The notes under the pieces were generated by a model, which had not been told where the DNA came from, did no database searches, and saw only the letters and a program-made list of their open reading frames with translations. Shown here piece after piece: positions 10,362-18,558 of a stretch of 64,000 nucleotides of DNA. A program made the translations under genes and the position numbers. The stretch spans positions 1-64,000 of the forward strand of contig NZ_JARWOP010000313.1 of assembly GCF_029868745.1 (NCBI RefSeq), read 5' to 3'. The number at the start of each line of letters is the position of its first letter. Positions within the stretch are counted from its first letter, which is position 1. Source of the DNA: Nocardia wallacei. Lineage in GTDB: Bacteria > Actinomycetota > Actinomycetes > Mycobacteriales > Mycobacteriaceae.

Positions 10362-10562
10362 CTGCTTGTACGGGCCTGCACGAGACTAGAACATCGACCC
10401 CGCTACCACCGGGCTGGGTGAGCCCGGCCGCGACCGTGTCCGCCGCCGGAATTTCTCCGAGGGCAGCGGGTGCCCGGGCGCGGGGCGAAAGTACCCTGGT
10501 ACCTCGACGACGACACCGCTGGACGACCGCGGTCGCCCGCTGGACTCTAGGGAGCAAAGTTC

Positions 10563-11318
10563 GTGACGAGCATGTGGGGCGCACCGTTGCACTCGCGATG
10601 GCGGGGGTCGCGCCGGCGGGACCCCGAGCAGGCGCGTTTCCTGACCATGGCATCGCTGCGCTGGGTGCTCGCCAACCGCGCCTACACCCCCTGGTACCTG
10701 GTGCGGTACTACCGGTTGTTCAAGTTCCGGCTGAGCAATCCGCACATCGTGCTGCGCGGCATGGTCTTCCTGGGCAAGCGGGTGGAGATCCACGCGACGC
10801 CGGAGCTGAGCCGCATGGAGATCGGCAAGTGGGTGCACATCGGCGACGGCAACGCCATCCGCTGCCACGAGGGCTCGCTGCGCATCGGCGACAAGGTGGT
10901 GTTCGGCAAGGACAATGTCGTCAACACCTACCTCGACATCGAGATCGGCGAATCCACGCTGGTCGCCGACTGGTGCTATATCTGCGACTTCGACCACCGC
11001 ATGGACGACATCACGTTGCCGATCAAGGACCAGGGCATCGTGAAGAGTCCGGTGCGCATCGGCCCCGACACCTGGATCGCGGCCAAGGTGACCGTGCTGC
11101 GCGAGACCCGGGTCGGCCGCGGCTGCGTGCTCGGCGCGCACGCGGTGGTCAAGGGCGACATCCCCGATTACGGCATCGCCGTCGGCGCGCCCGCGCGAGT
11201 GGTCAAGAACCGCAAGGAGGCGTGGGAGGCCGGAGCGGCGGAGCGCGCGAAGTACCTGGCGGCGCTGGAGGACATCGAGCGCAAGAAGAACGGGGTCGGC
11301 GCGCCGCAGGCCGGCTGA
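10563..11318 (+). CDS. Left-handed beta-helix acyltransferase (Rv3034c-like)
   Basis: The 251-residue protein has about eight hexapeptide-repeat turns between residues 60 and 210 ([LIV]GxxxI spacing, e.g. MEIGKWVHIGDGNAI and RIGPDTWIAAKVTVLRE), ending in the trimeric transferase cap pattern GCVLGAHAVVKGDIPD. Such enzymes transfer acetyl or acyl groups from CoA to sugars. The acceptor is unknown; genomic position suggests envelope polysaccharide. The GTG at 10563 is used; MTMASLRW about 28 codons later is a possible alternative. Confidence 0.8.
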   Translation: MTSMWGAPLHSRWRGSRRRDPEQARFLTMASLRWVLANRAYTPWYLVRYYRLFKFRLSNPHIVLRGMVFLGKRVEIHATPELSRMEIGKWVHIGDGNAIRCHEGSLRIGDKVVFGKDNVVNTYLDIEIGESTLVADWCYICDFDHRMDDITLPIKDQGIVKSPVRIGPDTWIAAKVTVLRETRVGRGCVLGAHAVVKGDIPDYGIAVGAPARVVKNRKEAWEAGAAERAKYLAALEDIERKKNGVGAPQAG

Positions 11319-11358
11319 CACTCCGAACCTGTCGGAGGTCGCGAGTACGGTCTGCCCC

Positions 11359-11898
11359 ATGAACCGGTACGCCGCCCTGCTACGCGGGATCATGCCCAGC
11401 AACCCGAACATGCGCAACGAGAAGTTGCGGAGCGTGTTCGAGGGGCTGGGCTTCGAGGCGGTGGGCTCGGTACTGAGCAGCGGCAACGTGGTGTTCGGCA
11501 GTCCCGAATCCGATGCTGCCGCACTGGAATCACGCATCCAGAAGGCACTGAACGCCGAGCTGGGAATCGGCGGCGGCACCATCCTCCGCAGCCGTGCGGA
11601 GCTGCGCGCACTGGTCGATTCCGACCCCTTCCCGGGGCTGACCCACGGGCGCGGCACCTACCTCACGGTGACATTCCTGAAAGACCGCGCGGCGGCCGCA
11701 CCGGACGCGCTCCCGGCGGGCCTGGCTCCCGCGGTACGCATCGTGGGGTACGACGAGGCGGCCGCGGCCGTGCTCGCCGTCATCGACAACACGGCGAGCA
11801 CCACGCCCGATCACATGGCGTGGCTGGAAACCGTGTACGGCAAGGACATCACCACCCGTACCTGGCTGACGGTGCAGAAGGTACTGGCGAAGCTCTGA
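11359..11898 (+). CDS. DUF1697 family protein
   Basis: The 179-residue protein shows the DUF1697 signature at its N-terminus (YAALLRGIMPSN, then LRSVFEGLGF and VLSSGNVVF). The family is a small cytoplasmic alpha/beta domain with no established activity. The ATG lies 40 nt after the acyltransferase gene and co-transcription is plausible. Length agrees with the family. Confidence 0.85.
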   Translation: MNRYAALLRGIMPSNPNMRNEKLRSVFEGLGFEAVGSVLSSGNVVFGSPESDAAALESRIQKALNAELGIGGGTILRSRAELRALVDSDPFPGLTHGRGTYLTVTFLKDRAAAAPDALPAGLAPAVRIVGYDEAAAAVLAVIDNTASTTPDHMAWLETVYGKDITTRTWLTVQKVLAKL

Positions 11899-12100
11899 CG
11901 CCTCGCCCGCGATATCCCCTCCGGCAACAGCTTTCGGGGACGTAGACATCGGCCGGTCCGGGCGGACCGATGGGAACACGGCCGGTACGGCGTGTAATCG
12001 ATGATTGCCGAGGAGTGCACCTCGGGGGGCCGCGATCGATTCTCGATCGCGGATAGCGGTTGACCACTCATATCCATCGGGAATCGCAGGGGGAATCACG

Positions 12101-12961
12101 ATGAAGGCCGTTCCGCGTGCTCTGCGCGCCATGCTCATCCTCACCATGTCCGCTCTCGTGGCCGGTTCCACCGCAGCCGCCACCCCGGCAACCGCCGAAC
12201 CGGTCCCACCCTCACTACTGACCACCCCGAAACAGCTGAGCGTGAACACGCACGGCTCGATCCGCCAAGTCATTCCCGCCCAGGCGATTCCGGCCCCACC
12301 GACCCGAGGCGACGACCCGACCCGCCTGGACAGCCCTGGGTATTCGGCCGCCCCTGGGGTTTCAGTGGGTCCTGGTGGTCCGGTTAGCCATGGATATTTG
12401 GAGGGGGGTTCGATCGTCCCTGACGCTTCGGGTGGCCCCGGGGCCGCGGCGGCGCATGCCGGTGGGATCAAGCAATTGTTCGGTGCCGCAGGCGATCTCG
12501 TCGTGGCGACGGTGTCGAAGCGAGCGGGTGGCAGCACGGTGCGGCTTGCTCAGCGGATCGCGGGCATCCCCGTCGACGGCGCCCGTGTCGCACTGGCGCT
12601 GCGGGCCGACGGCAGCCTGTTGTCCGCGACAGGTGCGCTGTCGGAACGCACGAGCGGCGAATATTCGCCGGACGGAACCGTGCCCAGCGCCGCCGCGCGC
12701 CGGAGCGCCGTGGCGCAGGCGTCCGACCTGTCGAGGCGGCCCGCCGAAGAGGTACGGATACACGCGGAATCGGCGTCATGGTTCGACCCGACCCTCACAG
12801 ACGACGGTGGTGAAAGCGACACTGACGCCGTCGACGGCCATGGCCACGGTCCCGACCACCGAGACCGCTGCGATGAGCGTGCGGGCCACGGAGAGGGGTG
12901 TGACCGGGTGCGCAAGGCCGTCGAGGCCGTCCGCATCCCGCTGCTCGCGAACCGGGTCTGA
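12101..12961 (+). CDS. Secreted FTP-domain protein, apparently a truncated metalloprotease precursor
   Basis: The 286-residue product has a Sec signal peptide (about 1-33, core AMLILTMSALVAG, cleavage near ATAEP). Residues about 128-200 form a fungalysin/thermolysin propeptide (FTP) domain: STVRLAQRIAGIPVDG followed by ALRADGSLLSATG. In M4/M36 proteases this propeptide precedes PepSY and a HEXXH catalytic domain. Neither is present: after about residue 225 the sequence becomes His/Asp-rich without recognisable domains and stops. It may be a decayed protease or a free inhibitory propeptide. The ATG at 12101 is preceded by a purine-rich AGGGGGAA box. Confidence 0.65.
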   Translation: MKAVPRALRAMLILTMSALVAGSTAAATPATAEPVPPSLLTTPKQLSVNTHGSIRQVIPAQAIPAPPTRGDDPTRLDSPGYSAAPGVSVGPGGPVSHGYLEGGSIVPDASGGPGAAAAHAGGIKQLFGAAGDLVVATVSKRAGGSTVRLAQRIAGIPVDGARVALALRADGSLLSATGALSERTSGEYSPDGTVPSAAARRSAVAQASDLSRRPAEEVRIHAESASWFDPTLTDDGGESDTDAVDGHGHGPDHRDRCDERAGHGEGCDRVRKAVEAVRIPLLANRV

Positions 12962-13046
12962 GGCTCCGGCCCGCCACGGGCCGGATTTCGCCCGCTTCGC
13001 CGCGGGCGTCGATTGGTAATATCTCCCGCAACCGAGAGGACCCCCA

Positions 13047-13466
13047 GTGACCACTGCCCCACTCGAAGACCGCGTGACCAACCTGGAGCGGCTGTCCGCC
13101 ACCAATGCGTCCGCCTCCCAGGTGGCAGAACTCCGCGTCCGAGCCGACCAACGCCACGATGCCGTCCTGGAAGAATTCGGCCTGGTCCGCGGCGACATCG
13201 CCGCCCTCCAACAGGACGTCTCGGCGATAAAGCAAGACATCGCAACCATGCGGCACGATGCCGCGAACATGCAGCATGACATTGCGACGATCCTGGTCCG
13301 ATTGGACGGCCACGATGCTCGATTCGATGCCATCGATACCAGGTTCAGTGGTGTCGAAGCCAGGCTCGACGCCGTCGAAGTCCGGCTCGATGGTGTGGAC
13401 GCCACCTTGAAAACCCACACGGAGATGCTGAACAAGATCATTGCCTTGCTGTCTCCGCCGAATTAG
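13047..13466 (+). CDS. Coiled-coil protein of unknown function
   Basis: The 139-residue product is almost entirely helical with heptad/hendecad periodicity. From about residue 85 it has near-repeats of an 11-residue unit (ARFDAIDTRFSG, ARLDAVEVRLDG, TLKTHTEML). There are no membrane segments or Cys. The GTG has GAGG upstream. It lies 85 nt after the truncated FTP gene and ends shortly before two long inverted repeats. Similar short proteins in actinomycetes are usually oligomerisation modules; no function can be assigned. Confidence 0.65.
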   Translation: MTTAPLEDRVTNLERLSATNASASQVAELRVRADQRHDAVLEEFGLVRGDIAALQQDVSAIKQDIATMRHDAANMQHDIATILVRLDGHDARFDAIDTRFSGVEARLDAVEVRLDGVDATLKTHTEMLNKIIALLSPPN

Positions 13467-13475
13467 TGCCATCCG

Positions 13476-13538
13476 GGACAACAGTTCTCGGTACGGCATG
13501 GGGTGCACACCTGTGTGCGGGCGCGAGAACTGTTGTCC
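13476..13538. repeat. Long inverted repeat with inner hairpin
   Basis: Perfect 15-bp arms GGACAACAGTTCTCG (13476-13490) and CGAGAACTGTTGTCC (13524-13538) enclose 33 nt containing a second stem, GCACAC-CT-GTGTGC (13505-13518). It begins 10 nt after the coiled-coil stop, so it may terminate that transcript. The length and the nested stem are more than a simple terminator needs. Confidence 0.8.
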
Positions 13539-13551
13539 GGTAAGCACGAAC

Positions 13552-13585
13552 GAGCCCTCCGGCGCGTGGTGGCGGCGGAGGGCTC
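13552..13585 (-). terminator. Hairpin terminator downstream of ndh
   Basis: Perfect 10-bp stem GAGCCCTCCG / CGGAGGGCTC with a 14-nt loop, 12 nt beyond the ndh stop codon. There is no U-tract, as usual in high-GC actinobacteria. It could serve both converging transcripts. Confidence 0.75.
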
Positions 13586-13596
13586 GGGAGTGACGG

Positions 13597-14895
13597 TCAA
13601 GCTGCGCGGCGTTCCGAATCCGACGGCGGCGGCACGGCGGCGGGCTTCTCGGCCTCGGTGAAGCCCGGACGGCCGGTACCGATGAAGGCCACCAGCCAGG
13701 ACACCACCGCGACGAAACGGTTGCGGAAGCCGACCAGGTAGAACAGGTGGACCGCGAGCCAGGTCATCCACGCGAGGAAACCGGTGAACTTCACCTTGTC
13801 GTTGAGCTTGGTGACCGCGCTGAACCGGCTGATCACCGCCATGGAACCCTTGTCCCAGTAGACGAACGGAGTGCCCGGTTGCTTCTTGCGGCGAATGATG
13901 TCGGCGACGTGGCGTCCCTCCTGCATCGCCGTCGGCGACTGCCCGGGGTAGCCGTTGAGCGAGGTCATGTCGCCGATGGCGTAGATATCGGCGTGCCCGC
14001 CGACGGTGCAGTCCGGGTTGATCAGCAGCCGCCCGGCCCGATCGGTCTCGCATCCGGTGGCCTCGGCCAGCATCCGCGCGAAACCGCCGGCCTGCACACC
14101 GGCCGACCACACCACGGTCTCCGCGCCGATACCGCGCTCGACACCGTCCTTCGTCTTGACTGTCACCTTCCCGGCCTCGATGTCGGTGACGAACGTGTCC
14201 AGCAGCACCTCGACGCCGTTGCGGGCCAACGACTCCCGCGCGTACTCCGACAGGCTCCCCCCGAACGGCGGCAGCACCGCCGGCGCGCCCTCCACCAGCG
14301 ACACCGAGATCTCCTGGTGGTAGTGCCGTTTCGCGAGTTCCTTGAGCTGGCCGGCGACCTCGACACCGGTCGGCCCCGCGCCGACCACCACGAAGCTCAG
14401 CAGCCGTTCCCGCGAGTCGGGATCGGCCGTCGCCGCCTCGGTGAACACGCGCTCGATCTGCGCGCGCAACCGCTTGGCGTCATCGATCGTCTTCAGCGAG
14501 AACGTCTTGCGAGCGAAGTCGTCGCGCCCGAAGTAGGACTGGTTGGCGCCGGTCGCGGCGATGAGCGAGCCGTAGCGGATCCGGCGCGGGCCGGCCGCCG
14601 TCTCGTAGGTGAGCACCGCGTCCTCGGCGTCGATGTCGACGACCTTGCCCAGGCGCACATCGGCGCCCTTGTGGCGGTGCAGAATTCCCGCGATCGGCGG
14701 CGCGATATCCGTGCTGGGCAGCACACCGGTCGCTACCTGATAGAGCAGCGGCTGGAACAGGTGCTCGGGCGTGCTCGAGATGAGTACGTAGTTGACCCCC
14801 GACTTGCTCAGCTGCTTCGCGGCGGCGAGTCCGCCGAAGCCCGAGCCGACGATGACGACCTCAGCGGTTTCGATCCCCGCATCCACGTGTTGCAT
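13597..14895 (-). CDS. ndh: Type II NADH dehydrogenase (NDH-2)
   Basis: The 432-residue flavoprotein oxidises NADH and reduces menaquinone at the membrane without pumping protons. The FAD-binding motif is VVIVGSGFGGLAAAKQL (about 13-29); the NADH-binding Rossmann motif is FVVVGAGPTGVEVAGQL (about 169-185). The FAD-associated AIGDM lies near 315. C-terminal hydrophobic helices (about 375-410, including VAVVSWLVAFIGTG) give the monotopic membrane anchor of NDH-2. It is divergent from a LysR regulator across about 110 bp that contains dyads, suggesting LysR control. Length agrees with mycobacterial Ndh/NdhA; a second copy elsewhere cannot be excluded. Confidence 0.92.
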   Translation of the reverse strand: MQHVDAGIETAEVVIVGSGFGGLAAAKQLSKSGVNYVLISSTPEHLFQPLLYQVATGVLPSTDIAPPIAGILHRHKGADVRLGKVVDIDAEDAVLTYETAAGPRRIRYGSLIAATGANQSYFGRDDFARKTFSLKTIDDAKRLRAQIERVFTEAATADPDSRERLLSFVVVGAGPTGVEVAGQLKELAKRHYHQEISVSLVEGAPAVLPPFGGSLSEYARESLARNGVEVLLDTFVTDIEAGKVTVKTKDGVERGIGAETVVWSAGVQAGGFARMLAEATGCETDRAGRLLINPDCTVGGHADIYAIGDMTSLNGYPGQSPTAMQEGRHVADIIRRKKQPGTPFVYWDKGSMAVISRFSAVTKLNDKVKFTGFLAWMTWLAVHLFYLVGFRNRFVAVVSWLVAFIGTGRPGFTEAEKPAAVPPPSDSERRAA

Positions 14896-14912
14896 GACAG
14901 CCTCCTTCTGTC

Positions 14913-14981
14913 ATTACTAACCGTGATTCGTAATCCAGATGTTCCAGGGGTCAGGGCGCATAATTTAGATGAGTCTTATCT
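14913..14981. promoter_or_regulatory. LysR-type binding region between ndh and lysR
   Basis: Two dyads lie in the divergent intergenic region: ATTAC-N12-GTAAT at 14913-14934 and AGAT-N7-ATCT at 14967-14981. The second contains the T-N11-A type spacing of LysR operators and sits just before the LysR start. The pairing of site and regulator is inferred from position. Confidence 0.5.
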
Positions 14982-15006
14982 CGTTCGGTCATGAATGGAG
15001 ATCTTG

Positions 15007-15864
15007 ATGGAACTGCGGCAGCTGTCCTACTTCGTTGCTGTCTGCGAGGAACTCAGCTTCAGCCGAGCCGCGCAGCGGTGCTTCATATCGCAATCAGCTA
15101 TAAGTCATCAGATCGCTCGGCTCGAACATGATCTTGGTGTGCAACTCTTCGAGCGCTCCACCCGATCGGTGGTACCGACAGACGCAACGATGCGGCTACT
15201 TCCCCTTGCGAAGCAAATGCTGAGCCTCGAATCGGCCATTCGCGCAGCTGTGCGGTCCTCCGGCCCGCGAATTCGCTTGGCCGCCAACATGTCCTTCGCA
15301 ACAAGATCACTCTCGGCCATCGCGGGTGCGCGGGAGGCGCATCCGGGCGCGGAGATCGAGTTCGTGATCAAGCCGTTCCGGCAGCGCATCGCCGCGGTGG
15401 CGGACGGCGATTGTGATCTTGCCCTCATTCGCGGCCGGGTCGATCAGCCGGGTCTGACGGTCGAGCAACTCTGGGTGGAGGACCTCGTGATCGCCGTCTC
15501 GACGGCTCACCCACTGGCCGGTCGCGATGACGTGACGCTCGCGGAATTGGGAAACTATCCGCTGCTCCTGCCCCCGGAACAGGAACAGGTTCTGTTGCAC
15601 AACGTGGTCCGGCGCGCGTTCGCGGACCTGCCCGCCCCGCCGACCTACGGCCCGCCGATCCCGCCGGACCACACCGCCACCATGGAACTGATCAACCGCC
15701 CCGACGCGTGGACCATCCTCTACGCCGACACCCCCGCCGAGGGCATCGCCGGACTGCGGCTCTCGGGCCGCCCGCTGCGGGTGCCGGTCTCGGCGGTGCT
15801 GCGCAGCGACCTCCGCCCGTCACCCATCCTCACCACGCTGCTGGCGGCATTGCACAGCGCGTGA
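15007..15864 (+). CDS. LysR-family transcriptional regulator
   Basis: The 285-residue regulator begins MELRQLSYFVAVCEE. Its winged HTH covers about 1-60 (SFSRAAQRCFISQSAISHQI as recognition region) and a periplasmic-binding-like effector domain covers about 88-285. GGAG lies 5-6 nt upstream of the ATG at 15007; an ATG four codons earlier is possible. It is divergent from ndh, so NDH-2 expression is the first candidate target. The inducer is unknown. It converges with the conservon P450 gene, stops only about 5 nt apart. Confidence 0.85.
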   Translation: MELRQLSYFVAVCEELSFSRAAQRCFISQSAISHQIARLEHDLGVQLFERSTRSVVPTDATMRLLPLAKQMLSLESAIRAAVRSSGPRIRLAANMSFATRSLSAIAGAREAHPGAEIEFVIKPFRQRIAAVADGDCDLALIRGRVDQPGLTVEQLWVEDLVIAVSTAHPLAGRDDVTLAELGNYPLLLPPEQEQVLLHNVVRRAFADLPAPPTYGPPIPPDHTATMELINRPDAWTILYADTPAEGIAGLRLSGRPLRVPVSAVLRSDLRPSPILTTLLAALHSA

Positions 15865-15868
15865 CGGT

Positions 15869-17116
15869 TTACACGCGCAGCGGCGGTGACTTCGGGAAGC
15901 TGACCGGCAGCGCCGTCAGTGCGCGATGGAAAGGCCCGGGCCGCCAGGTCAATTCGTCGTCGCGCACCGCCAGCTGCAACTCCGGCAGCGCGTCGAGCAG
16001 CTGATCGATGGCGTCCTGCGCGACCAGATAGGCCACCGAACGGGCCGGACAGGAGTGCGGCCCGACGCTCCACGCCAGATGCGAACGATTGTCGGTGAAC
16101 TCGCGCACCCCGACTCCGGGGTCGTTGTTGGCCCCCGATATGCTGATGATCACCGGATGGTTCGCGGGCAGCCAGACATCGTCGATCAACACCGGCTGAC
16201 GCGGGTAGGTGACGCAGTAGTTCGCCATCGGCGGGTCGGTGAACAGCACCTCGTCCAGCGCCTCGCGCGTCGACAGGCTGCCGCCCAGCAGGTTTCCCGC
16301 GAAGCGGTCGTCGGTCATCATCAGCAGCAGCGTGTTCACGATGAGGTTCTGCTGGGGTTCGATGCCCGCGCCGTAGAGGGTGATCAGCTGGTGGATCATC
16401 TCCGTGTCGTCGAGGCCGACCGGATGAGCCAGCAGCCGCGAGACGATATCGTCGCCCGGGTGGGCTCGCTTGAGCGCGACCAGCTCGATCAGCGCCTGGG
16501 TGAGCATCGCGTTGCCGCGCTCGGCCTCGACGAGCTCGAACATCATTGCCATACCCTGCGCCACGCGCTGCCCGATCTCGGCGGGGCAGCCCAGCATCAC
16601 GTTGAGCACCTCGAACGACAGCGGGAAGGCGTAGTCGTGGATCAGTTCGGCCGAGCCGCTCTCACAGAACGTGTTGATCAGCCGGACCGCGATGCGCTCG
16701 ACGGTGCTGTGCGTCGCGTGCAGATCCACCGCATCGATCGCCGCGACGTTGGCCTGGCGATACCGCTCGTGCTCGGCCCCCGCGTTGCGGAGCGCGTTCG
16801 CGCGCCACTCCAGCATCGGCATGATGGGGGAGTCGGCCGGCGCGGACTGCTGCCAGGCGCGGGGGTCGGCCGGAAAGTGCTCGGGGTCGTTGAGGATCCG
16901 CACCGCCGTCCGGTATCCGATGACGAGCGTGGCCGGCACGCCCGGCGCCAGATCGACCGGCACCAGCGACCCGTAGCGCCGCCGCATGTCCCGATAGGCC
17001 GCGTGGGGATCGGCGGCGAATTCGGGGACGTGCAGCGGAACCCGCGGGCCGTCGGTGTCGATCGGGGAGCCGTGGCGCACCGGGCACCCCTGGGCCTGTG
17101 CCGGTGGCCGGGTCAA
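15869..17116 (-). CDS. Conservon-associated cytochrome P450 (CYP157-like)
   Basis: The 415-residue P450 is the fifth member of the conservon operon. The haem-ligand loop is WSVGPHSCPA, with the Cys 59 residues before the end. The I-helix reads YGAGIEPQQ. The K-helix ExxR motif seems absent: the equivalent stretch is EALDEVLFTDP, with no Arg three residues after a Glu. CYP157-type conservon P450s are known to deviate at ExxR. The TTG start at 17116 overlaps the GTPase stop (TTGA); an ATG at 17176 would overlap that gene by 64 bp. The substrate is unknown. Confidence 0.82.
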   Translation of the reverse strand: MTRPPAQAQGCPVRHGSPIDTDGPRVPLHVPEFAADPHAAYRDMRRRYGSLVPVDLAPGVPATLVIGYRTAVRILNDPEHFPADPRAWQQSAPADSPIMPMLEWRANALRNAGAEHERYRQANVAAIDAVDLHATHSTVERIAVRLINTFCESGSAELIHDYAFPLSFEVLNVMLGCPAEIGQRVAQGMAMMFELVEAERGNAMLTQALIELVALKRAHPGDDIVSRLLAHPVGLDDTEMIHQLITLYGAGIEPQQNLIVNTLLLMMTDDRFAGNLLGGSLSTREALDEVLFTDPPMANYCVTYPRQPVLIDDVWLPANHPVIISISGANNDPGVGVREFTDNRSHLAWSVGPHSCPARSVAYLVAQDAIDQLLDALPELQLAVRDDELTWRPGPFHRALTALPVSFPKSPPLRV

Positions 17117-17739
17117 CCCTGCGACTCCAACCGCTGAAACAGGAATTCGACGAGCGTGATGAGCGACCGCAGGCACGGACCGCGGTCGCGTGCGTCCAGG
17201 GCCGTCAGCGGAGTGTCGGGCTCGAGGTCCAGCGCTTCCCGAATCTCATGCAGCGGAAAGCGTTGCGCGCCCTCGAACTCGTTGACCGCGACCGAGTACG
17301 GCACCCCGCGCTCCTCGAGCACCGCGAGCACCTCGTCGGCCTTATCGATGCGCCGGGTGTCGACGAGTACCAGCGCGCCGAGCGCACCGCGGGACAGCTC
17401 CTCCCACAGGGGTAGGAACCGCCGCTGCCCGGGTGTGCCGAAAAGGTACAGCGCCAGTTGGGGATTCAGCGTGATGCGGCCGAAGTCCATGGCGACGGTG
17501 GTGGTCACCTTGCCAGGCAGGTCGGCCATGTCGTCCACACCGATGCTGGCCTCGGTGATGGTCTCCTCGGTACGCAGCGGCCGGATCTCGGACACGCTGT
17601 TCACGAACGTGGTCTTACCGACGCCGAAATTACCCGCCACCAACAGTTTGACCGACCGGGTGACGGTTTCGGGCACGTAGTCGACGGTGCGTTCGGTGAG
17701 GGCAGACGGGCGCTCAGACGGCGAGAGCGCGGAGCCCAT
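17113..17739 (-). CDS. cvnD: Conservon small GTPase/ATP-binding protein (CvnD)
   Basis: The 208-residue Ras/MglA-like protein has a P-loop GNFGVGKTT (about 36-44), a switch-II-like GTPGQRRF (about 100) and NEFEGA where NKxD is usual, so guanine specificity is uncertain. CvnD-type proteins work with a roadblock partner, here CvnB, as membrane-associated signalling switches. GGAGG lies 6 nt before the ATG, which is embedded in the end of cvnC (26-bp overlap), indicating translational coupling. Confidence 0.87.
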   Translation of the reverse strand: MGSALSPSERPSALTERTVDYVPETVTRSVKLLVAGNFGVGKTTFVNSVSEIRPLRTEETITEASIGVDDMADLPGKVTTTVAMDFGRITLNPQLALYLFGTPGQRRFLPLWEELSRGALGALVLVDTRRIDKADEVLAVLEERGVPYSVAVNEFEGAQRFPLHEIREALDLEPDTPLTALDARDRGPCLRSLITLVEFLFQRLESQG

Positions 17740-18064
17740 TGAGTACCTCCTCCAGCAAGGCGAGTTCCGGAACCTGGTCGGCGGGTGCCGGATTGACCAG
17801 ATGGCCGCTGTCCAACAGATCGGATGCGATGATCTTGACCACCGAGGGCGGAAGATCGAGATAAGCGGCGATCTCGGCGATCGACAGGGCGCCGCGCCGG
17901 CTGCACACGCTCATCACCCGCCGCCCGTCCGGGCTCAGCCCCGGCGGCGGGTCCTGCGCCACCACGACCAGGGTGACGAGATCGAGCAGCCGGGTCGCGC
18001 GCGAGCGTCCACCCGTGCGCACATACGCCCGTACCAGGTCGGGGTCGCGACGATGCCTGCTCAT
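17714..18064 (-). CDS. cvnC: DUF742 protein (CvnC)
   Basis: The 116-residue protein fits DUF742: an N-terminal VRAYVRTGGRSRAT element, then a winged-helix-like region (SIAEIAAYLDLPPSVVKIIASD) and the ending LLEEVLNGLRAL. In conservons it lies between the roadblock and GTPase genes and is thought to take part in the same complex; its exact function is unknown. The 86 nt between it and cvnB hold no gene. Confidence 0.87.
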   Translation of the reverse strand: MSRHRRDPDLVRAYVRTGGRSRATRLLDLVTLVVVAQDPPPGLSPDGRRVMSVCSRRGALSIAEIAAYLDLPPSVVKIIASDLLDSGHLVNPAPADQVPELALLEEVLNGLRALAV

Positions 18065-18150
18065 ATCACCGCCTCGCTCGGGCTCGGCGTCATCACGAGC
18101 AGGCGCCGGGCTGTGCCGTCAGTTCGCTCGCTGCGCGCTCCCATGGCCCG

Positions 18151-18558
18151 CTACCGCGTGCGCGGCAGGCTGCCGAGCTCGCGGCCCACCCGCGCCGCGA
18201 GCTCGTTCATCCGATGCGCGACCAGACTGACGTCCACCTGTGAGGTGGTGGATACGCCGATCAGCGCGCCTTCCCCGGCGGCGGTAATGAAGATCATCCC
18301 GTCGTCGTATTCGGTCATGTTCTGCCGCACCGAGTTCGCGGCGCCGCAGAATTCACCGAGCGCCTTACCCAGCGACCGCAGGCCGGAAGCCGCGGCGGCG
18401 AATCGTTCGGCGTCGTCGATGGAGATCTCGCCGATCTGCGCGATCCGCAGGCCGTCTTCGGAGAGCAGGACGGCGAAGCGGACGCCGGGAACGTTGAGGT
18501 CCTCGAGCATCCAGGCCAGTTTGTTGCCGTCACTGACGGCTGTACCGGGTGTGCCCAT
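18151..18558 (-). CDS. cvnB: Roadblock/LC7 domain protein (CvnB)
   Basis: The 135-residue product is one roadblock/LC7 domain (LAWMLEDLNVPGVRFAVLLS, then the RMNELAARVGREL helix). Such proteins dimerise and regulate small GTPases, here presumably CvnD. The ATG at 18558 overlaps the TGA of cvnA (TGATG), and the product begins MGTPGTAVSDGNKL; an upstream in-frame ATG would give an atypical basic leader. Confidence 0.88.
   Translation of the reverse strand: MGTPGTAVSDGNKLAWMLEDLNVPGVRFAVLLSEDGLRIAQIGEISIDDAERFAAAASGLRSLGKALGEFCGAANSVRQNMTEYDDGMIFITAAGEGALIGVSTTSQVDVSLVAHRMNELAARVGRELGSLPRTR

Noticed and set aside
12776-13441. Minus-strand frame opposite the FTP and coiled-coil genes
   Set aside because: Ser/Arg/Cys-rich; the plus strand has heptad periodicity and a ribosome-binding site.
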